This document shows positions 57,592 to 64,000 of a stretch of 64,000 nt of DNA, in pieces; the stretch's first letter is position 1; each line of letters opens with the position of its first letter. Both the position numbers and the translations under genes were made by a program. The DNA is from Plumapathes pennacea (lineage: Eukaryota; Cnidaria; Anthozoa; Antipatharia; Myriopathidae): assembly GCA_964036295.1 (NCBI GenBank), contig OZ038463.1, forward strand, positions 29,189,069 to 29,253,068. The letters are read 5' to 3'. The notes under the pieces were generated by a model, which had not been told where the DNA came from, did no database searches, and saw nothing but the letters and a program-made list of their open reading frames with translations.

Positions 57592-58866
57592 AATTATTTG
57601 ATTGACTTGTGTGCTGTCTATGTGAAGAGAAGTGAAGTTTATTTGACTCAAGAGAAATTTACACATTAAGTGAAAACTAAGGAATTAAGAAATTAGGCTT
57701 AACAATTATATTATTTCAGTCATAAGCAAAGACAAAAGAAAAAGGAGGTAAATTTTGAACTTGTATGAGTACAGAGAGAATACCCCTATGTTATAAATAC
57801 ACAGGACGTCGAAAGATCAAACCCAAAACAAACCAAATACTTGAACTTCTTCCACTCTGGTTGCATTTCATAAACTGGGCCGAGAAAACAATAGCACGGC
57901 TCCAAGAGGCGTGACGATTCCAACGTTTTCCTGCACTGGACGTGTTACTAACCCGTTTCTTTGTGCAATGAAACTCTGAAGATGCATAGTTACGTAACTT
58001 TGAAAACACTAGGCAAGGATAATATGTGTTATAAAAGTACTAAATATTAAAAGGGTTAGAATAAACACCGACAGACAACAGATTCCTGCACTGGACGTGT
58101 TATTGACCCGTTTCTTTGTGCAATGAAACTCTGAAGATGCATAGTTACGTACCTTAAAAAAAAATTGGTAAGGAGAATATAATCGAATACTAATCATGGT
58201 GTTATACCAGTAAGCGTTGGTGTTATAAAAGTATTAAATAATAAAAAGGTTAGAATAAACAACGACAGATCAGACAACAGATTCCTGTGCATTGAACGTG
58301 CCATCCACCAGTTTCCTCTTTGTGCAATTATCTGGAGATGCCTTTCGTCGATCACATTTTGAAAGTCAGTCGTTAAACGACAGTCGCTCCATTAATTGAG
58401 GTAGGTCAGTATGTCATTGTTTTATTGATCCATTTTCATTGAATCTGTTTTCTCTGTTTTATTTCACTTTAGTTCTTTGTGCTTTTTCCCGCCCTTAGGA
58501 TATTTGAAGCCCACGTTTATTGTGGGAAATAGGGTTCCCGTTGTGAAATCGCCGAGTTTTGCGTGGAGAAAAAAACTTGTTTTGTACCTTTCTTGAGGAG
58601 CAACAATAATATCCTTTGCTACCCCATAAATTAAAGTAGCTAATTAAATATTACATATACAAATCAAAAATAGCTAAGGGATGCTGGCATCCTGAAATAG
58701 ATATAGGAGATAAAAATGCCATGAGGTCACACTTAGGCTTTAAATTTTTAGAGTTCCGTTTAATTTTTTTTACTTTTAGACTTGACTGCGAATTTTCTTC
58801 ACATGTCCTATTTTGTTGCTTTGTTTAGTAAACTGCTGCTCGTAATTGCTGTTCAGTTGTTCCACA
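57592..58866. other. End of the segmental duplication and upstream of the secreted-protein gene
   Basis: 57592-58075 matches 21976-22465. A second partial copy of the same stretch is at 58078-58220 (GATTCCTGCACTGGACGTGT). From about 58260 to 58866 I see no repeat or clear promoter motif. Confidence 0.55.
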
Positions 58867-60257
58867 ATGAAGAAGAATCTCTGGATATTTTGTTCCTTGC
58901 TAATTTTCTTCATCAGCATTCCAAGAGGTAAAATTACAATTATTGTACTTTGCTAAGATTTGGCAATAATCTTTCAATCTGCCGTCTAAGCTTCTTAACG
59001 ATTCCTAGTTCTAAGATTACAACTATTAACGAACGTTTCCGACAAAAATGGTCCAGTTATTAATAATTAGTTAGAATTGCAATTGTTATGATTTTAGTGA
59101 ACCTAAACCGGTTTTCCTCGGGAGATCATTTTGGAAGGATTAAATCCTTTAGGTATTCCATACGTACCTGTCTGACGTTTTAGAATTAATTTATTTCAAT
59201 CAGGCGATGTTGCTGTGAATGCAAAACATCAAGTTCCAAACAAGAACGACAACCACGTGAACAAGGCAGCTAAACTGGTGGCGACACCAAAGGTATTTAT
59301 ATTATGAATGGGTTTATTTTAGTTATTTTGGTAACTACTTAGTTGCCCTTTCTCGAATACTGTCAGGCCTTTGAATGTTTACTTTAAGAAAAAAGAAAAC
59401 ACGAAGAAAATCAGAAGGCACAATTTTTTCTCTCCCAAGGAGTGTTGAACAGTTTTACAGTTCAGGGGCGGGTTGTTCACAGCCAGGTTAAGCTAACCTA
59501 TATGGTTAAGCAAATTCTTTCTCTCGCGTTTTTGGTCAACAAACTGCAGAATTTGAGGAAAGGCTATCGAAAAAGTTTGTTCTTGCTTAAAACATAGCGA
59601 TGTAGTCGTTTTGTGAGCAAACGGTTGTATCTGTAGGCCTAAAGTGACAAAAAAGTTTAGCCTGGGGTTATCCTAACCGGGCTTTGAACAACCGGGTCCT
59701 GTTGTAACGGATCCCAGATTGAATTATTTTCGACACGAGGTAAAGTCCACGACAGACAACAGCGAGTACCACCGTGCCCTACTAGGGATCTTGGGAACAT
59801 GGAGATAACACGGGAAGGGACTAAAATAATGAGCATAAAACTTATTGTTCACATGTGGTAACAAAAACTAAAACGATACGGTATATTGCGTCGATATATT
59901 GTCATTCTCCTCATTTTTGTATTCTGGCAAATTCTATAATCATTTGCTTTGCAGGAACCGTTAGATTCTGACGAGGACAACGAGAAACACAATTCGGGTA
60001 AGTTGGCAGAAGAAACGAACTAAATATTTTAGCCACTCTTGTCTGTTGGTATCTTATGCAGATGTTGGATTGCGTTTGTGATTTTGTCGATGGAACTAGT
60101 AACGTTTACTTCATACACTTGGTCAATCTAACGCCATGTGACTGGACAATAACTCGTAATGATAGTCACTTTTTTTTCAGATATTTTTTTGCTGAACAAT
60201 TTGGATTCATTAACTTCCTCGCATGAAACATTTAATAATAATGATAACTAGAAATAC

Positions 60258-60313
<56 letters not shown>

Positions 60314-63300
60314 AGGTTCTTATATAGCGCACATATCACACCGTCTCATGGCGCTTAACAGTTGTAGTGTGTCGATGAGATGAGACCGGACGTCAGCTTG
60401 TATACAGAGGCGCGTTAGGCAGCCGCTATCAGTCCATGTATGATCTCATCATACCTTCTAATCACTTGAGGGTGGTCACTGCCAGAGATTTGATTACGTC
60501 CTCAGTGGGTCTTTTAAGTCCCCGTGGTTCTTTTTCATCGAGAGACGGGACCGCCATTTTACGTGGTCATCCGAGCCCCGAGTTAGAGAGCCAGGTTTTC
60601 ACACCTTGAAAAATTCTTGCCTTGAATGGGGATTGAACCCGCACCTCCGCATAAATGTGAACCGTGCTAACCGCTCGTCCACCGTGGCTCTCCTTTCAGG
60701 TGAAGCTGATGAAGAGTCTGAGAAAATCGACATCTTGACGAGCGAAGGAGAACCAGGATGGCTGGAAAAACTTAAGGAGCAGGTACGGGAAAATAGAATT
60801 TTAGATTTATCTAGTGTTGCACTTGAGTGAGTCATTACATGTTTTTGGTAATACAATGGTATTAAAATGCCCCTTGTACTAAATATAATTGTTGTTAGGT
60901 TGTTGTAGATTAATTTGCTGAGAAAAATGTGTTGGGACTGATCTTTTTTAGCATGTTGAGCGTGATACTATCATTCTGAGGTTGGCGTTACTTGTCTCCA
61001 TTTATCTTAACTTATTTTATTGCATTTAGGTATTTATACCTACAAACGTTTAATCGACCTCTCTTATCTTGTTTTTCTGTTCCTAAAGTAGACACAACGA
61101 ACAAAAACAAGAATGATCAGCGGCTGCCTTTTTAATGCTTCGTGAAATTTCGTTCTGTCTCGTTCATGTTGTAGTTTACTCTAATCCAAATTTCAACGCT
61201 GTTTGGATCACGCTGGCGTAGCTGTGTTAGCATTATTTCGTTTGTGTTGTATCCGTGTTTGATGACTTTTTTAATAATTTCTGCTCAGCCACAAGTACGT
61301 TAAATGGCGATTTCCCTTTTCAAATGTAGGCCAAAAACAAGAACAAGAACAAGAACAAGAATAAGAATAAGACCGAGAAAGAAGAATCAGATGACTCAAG
61401 CACAGAAAATGGCACCAAAGGTTCAGGGGAGACGACCCGTAAGTCACGAGCAACAATTATCAACGTGTAAAAATTGTTTAATCAATAAAATAACAAGCTT
61501 TTGTTTTCCTCTTTAAAGCCTTGGTTGGAAGACTGTTTCCTTTTGTCCGATCGTGTCACAGCAAGTAATATAAGAACCTGCGTAAATTTTGTCGTAACGA
61601 TTACTTCACTCGTAGTCATTCTAAACGCTGTTCAATTGGGCAATCACTCGTAATAGTAATCACTAACTAGACTGGCGTTGCCAGTGAGCTCGCGGCGTGA
61701 GTTGCGTCGAGACCAGAATATACTAAAATGGAAAGTAGGGACAAGAGTGGAACTCCCAAGAGAGACTTCTCACCAGAAAAATATCACACAGTTATAGAGA
61801 ACTTGGCTGTTGACACCTTGCTCAAATGAAACCTGATTAAACTATAAATTATCATTACACTCATACACTTGCTTCTTAAAGGTAGAGCGACCCTGCATTT
61901 TGAGAATGCGTGACATATCTTTTTATGCACAATCGATTTTTGACAGTTTGACTTCAACTCTTATTTCTAACGGGAGGCCACGATTAATCCAGCCTTCGCT
62001 TCAATACTTTTGTGTTTTCTTTTATTAACTGAATATGTTTCTTTTATCAGGCCTTCGAGTATTCGTGTTCTGTAACAAGCGAGGAATGTAACACGACACT
62101 TGTTTACAATATCATTGCGGTTTTGTTCACAGTGTATTCATTCATTTGTGAACTGCAAACTCAATGCTCAGGACTATTTCGGTGTATTTTTCATATCTGG
62201 TATACAATGACCATTGCGAAACAAAGGCTGCATGATCGAATGAAAGAAACATTTCAACAGGCAAAATACGATAAGCAGAAGAATTTTATGAGGCAACAGA
62301 TGTCATGTACAGAGTAAAGCATAAATCGCCATTGTTTTGTGGCTAAAGCTCATCGTAGCTTTGGTTTCCGTTTTCGGCCTGTTATCTTCCCAGAAGTATT
62401 TCGTGCCGCCACAGAAAGTTTCGTCGGGACTAAATATTTAGCGGCGACAGAGAAATTTGCAATCCCCAAGCGGTATCCATCAAACATTTGTTTACGGCTA
62501 TTTTCAAAGCTTCGATGGTGAACTTAAGAACGCAAGCCAAAATCGTTCCCTAAAATCCAGTTTATCCGTGCATGTTCCACAGAGCCCAATGGTGTTGAGT
62601 TTGGATGGGATGCAGTTAACTTTTACACACAAGTAACGAGCAATTCACTGGCCACATCTCGAGTTGTTTAGCGAAGTCAATTACATACATACATACATAC
62701 ATATTTGTATTGATGCTCCCCTCAAGGGGCTTTTCAGCAACAATTTGGCTTCGCCATATTACTGTGGAGTACAGGCACTGAGGGTGGCCACTGCCAGAGA
62801 TTTGTTTACGTCCTCGGTGGTTCTTTTACGTCCCCCTGTAATCAAGTATAGAAGTATAGGGAGACGGGACCGCAATTTTACGTAGTCAGCCGAGCCAAGT
62901 GAAGACCTTACCATTTGCTGATAGAAACAAAGGCAGCATCTTCTCTTCAGTTATTTTGAGACCCTGAGTGCTGGTCCGGCCGGGGTTCGAATCCCACGAC
63001 CTCCCGCACGAAAGACCGGCACTCAACCAACTGAGCCAACCGGGCGGCGGTTTACGTCATCGCATATCACGTGATCATATGAACCAATCACCGTGTGCTG
63101 ATTCTCGACCCAGAAGAAAAAAAATCTCCATTTTTAAGCTCGCCGGGGCCACGCCCCTGCGAGCAATAACTGGCAAATGTCAGCAGAAAATGGTGAACTC
63201 GGAATAGTGTCAATGCCAACGTCCAAAAAAACTATGTGAAACATGTGTTCACACGTCCTTGCCAGATATGTTCTCTTGAAGAGCTTGAGTTCACTAATTC

Positions 63301-63402
63301 CTTGCATAAAACATTTTAGATGAAGCTGATGAAGAGTCTGAGAAAATCGACATCTTGACGAGCGAAGGAGAACCAGGATGGCTGGAAAAACTTAAGGAGC
63401 AG
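58867..63402 (+). CDS. Small secreted charged protein gene, six exons visible, 3' end outside the window
   Basis: Exons 58867-58927, 59204-59292, 59955-59997, 60700-60782, 61330-61438 and 63320-63402 keep phase throughout (156 codons). The product starts with a signal peptide (MKKNLWIFCSLLIFFISIPR) and is then cysteine-free, with alternating acidic and Lys/Asn-rich blocks: PLDSDEDNEKHNS, EADEESEKIDILTSEGEP then GWLEKLKEQ, and a KN repeat (AKNKNKNKNK) followed by TEKEESDDSSTENG. Exon 6 repeats exon 4 almost exactly. Secretion is inferred. The function is unknown; an extracellular-matrix or mineral-associated role would be speculation. It is on the opposite strand to the TOX-like gene and close to no other gene. 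Confidence 0.65.
59463..59701. mobile_element. MITE family M1, copy 4
   Basis: Begins CAGGGGCGGGTTGTTCACAG and ends GGGCTTTGAACAACCGGGTC. It lies in intron 2 of the secreted-protein gene. Confidence 0.65.
60259..60690 (-). mobile_element. tRNA-derived SINE abutting a splice acceptor
   Basis: On the minus strand it begins with a tRNA-like head (GCCACGGTGGACGAGCGG, with box-B-like GGGTTCAATCCC), continues through a conserved body and ends in an AAT-repeat tract at about 60259-60311. The body shares GCCAGAGATTTG and GGGAGACGGGACCGC-type sequence with the SINE at 62684. Confidence 0.75.
60700..60782 (+). CDS. Secreted-protein gene exon 4 (acidic module, copy 1)
   Basis: 83 nt, phase 1 to 0, acceptor CTCTCCTTTCAG directly after a SINE, donor CAG then GTACGG. 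Confidence 0.7.
61330..61438 (+). CDS. Secreted-protein gene exon 5 (Lys/Asn repeat)
   Basis: 109 nt, acceptor CAAATGTAG, donor CCC then GTAAGT. AACAAG codons repeat at the start, so length variation by slippage is likely. Confidence 0.6.
61672..63167 (+). mobile_element. Dispersed repeat R1, most complete copy
   Basis: Runs from AGACTGGCGTTGCCAGTGAG to an A-rich stretch and GCTCGCCGGGGCCACGCCCC then TGCGAGCAA, with TAACT at both edges as a possible 5-bp target duplication. Apart from the nested SINE it is about 1.1 kb. It holds no long frame. It lies in the last visible intron of the secreted-protein gene. Confidence 0.65.
62684..63052 (-). mobile_element. tRNA-derived SINE inside R1
   Basis: Minus-strand head CGCCCGGTTGGCTCAGTTGG (box A TGGCTCAGTTGG) and GATTCGAACC (box B), with an ATAC repeat at the other end. 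It interrupts the R1 tail: R1 sequence GCGAAGTCAATTAC continues after it as GTCATCGCATATC. Confidence 0.8.
63320..63402 (+). CDS. Secreted-protein gene exon 6 (acidic module, copy 2)
   Basis: 83 nt, the same as exon 4 except its first base (ATGAAG against GTGAAG). The acceptor is AAAACATTTTAG and the donor is the same. The shared intron sequence after it (GGAAAATAGAATT) shows the duplication includes intron DNA. Confidence 0.7.
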
Positions 63403-63593
63403 GTACGGGAAAATAGAATTCTAGATTTATCTAGTGTTGCATATGCCGTGAATCTTTTACATTACTTTTGTGGTAATGCAATGGTAATGCCCCTTGTATG
63501 CTAACTATAGTTGTTGTAACACGTATAATATAGCATTGTTAGGTTGTTGTAGGCGTTGCTGTGCATTATTTTGCTGAACGCTCAAAAATATGT

Positions 63594-63911
63594 TAGGCAT
63601 TTTATATGTTAGTGCTTTTTATATGTTAGGCCTTTTATATGCTAGTGCTTTTTATATGTTAGGCCTTTTATATGTTAGTGCTTTTTATATGTTAGGCCTT
63701 TTATATGTTAGTGCTTTTTATATGTTAGGCCTTTTATATGTTAGGCCTTTTATATGTTAGTGCTTTTTATATGTTAGGCCTTTTATATGTTAGGCCTTTT
63801 ATATGTTAGTGCTTTTTATATGTTAGGCCTTTTATATGTTAGGCCTTTTATATGTTAGGCCTTTTATATGTTAGTGCTTTTATATGTTAGGCCTTTTATA
63901 TGTTAGTGCTT
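63594..63911. repeat. Minisatellite, 16- and 17-bp units
   Basis: Two alternating units, TTTTATATGTTAGGCC and TTTTTATATGTTAGTGC, in irregular order, about 19 copies. Confidence 0.9.
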
Positions 63912-64000
63912 TTTGCGCATGATACTATTATTCTGCAGTTGTCGTTGCATATGAGTGAGTCATTTCCTTTTTTTTGGTAATGCTCCTTGTATTATAGTTG

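Noticed and set aside
62980-63052. tRNA gene (also at about 60630-60690)
   Set aside because: Box A and B are present, but they head SINE copies with a shared body and simple-repeat tails; no intact cloverleaf was evident.

Overview
The window looks like eukaryotic, AT-leaning, repeat-rich metazoan DNA. Short exons with GT/AG junctions, a TOX-type HMG-box gene, fibrinogen-related lectin-like genes built from PAN, EGF and fibrinogen modules, tRNA-derived SINEs and many MITEs fit a cnidarian, most likely an anthozoan such as a stony coral. The taxon is inferred, not proven. Gene models below were assembled by hand from splice sites and reading-frame phase.

Layout. 1-10.5 kb (minus strand): a TOX-family HMG-box gene of seven visible exons that continues past the left edge, with introns full of MITEs. 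10.9-12.3 kb (minus): an intronless gene for a probably N-myristoylated acidic protein with three C-terminal repeats. 12.6-41 kb (plus): a fibrinogen-related protein (FREP) cluster. It holds stray cbEGF pseudoexons, a complete five-exon gene (16819-20778, 414 aa), a broken copy (25129-27230) and a second complete gene (32067-40414, 410 aa) with a LINE in its third intron. The two complete genes lie in a segmental duplication (about 16.0-22.46 kb and 31.2-58.07 kb), so many insertions can be compared with an empty site in the same window.

41.2-57.6 kb is almost wholly mobile DNA. It holds two basic repeat ORFs, tandem duplications, a 0.47-kb element followed directly by an 11.75-kb relative (both bounded by TTTA) and, nested in the latter, a 6,475-bp foldback/Mutator-like element. 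That element has a perfect 10-bp target duplication and long inverted arms made of 164-bp tandem repeats. Its core carries a truncated protein-kinase N-lobe and sequence related to a repeat family dispersed in the FREP cluster. No transposase was seen.

58.9-63.4 kb (plus): a gene for a small secreted, cysteine-free, charged protein, with a duplicated exon and a SINE inserted at one splice acceptor. The window ends in a 16/17-bp minisatellite.

The most notable items are the foldback element with its kinase fragment, the reconstructed TOX gene, the empty-site comparisons, the altered calcium loop in one FREP gene, and the SINE at a splice acceptor.
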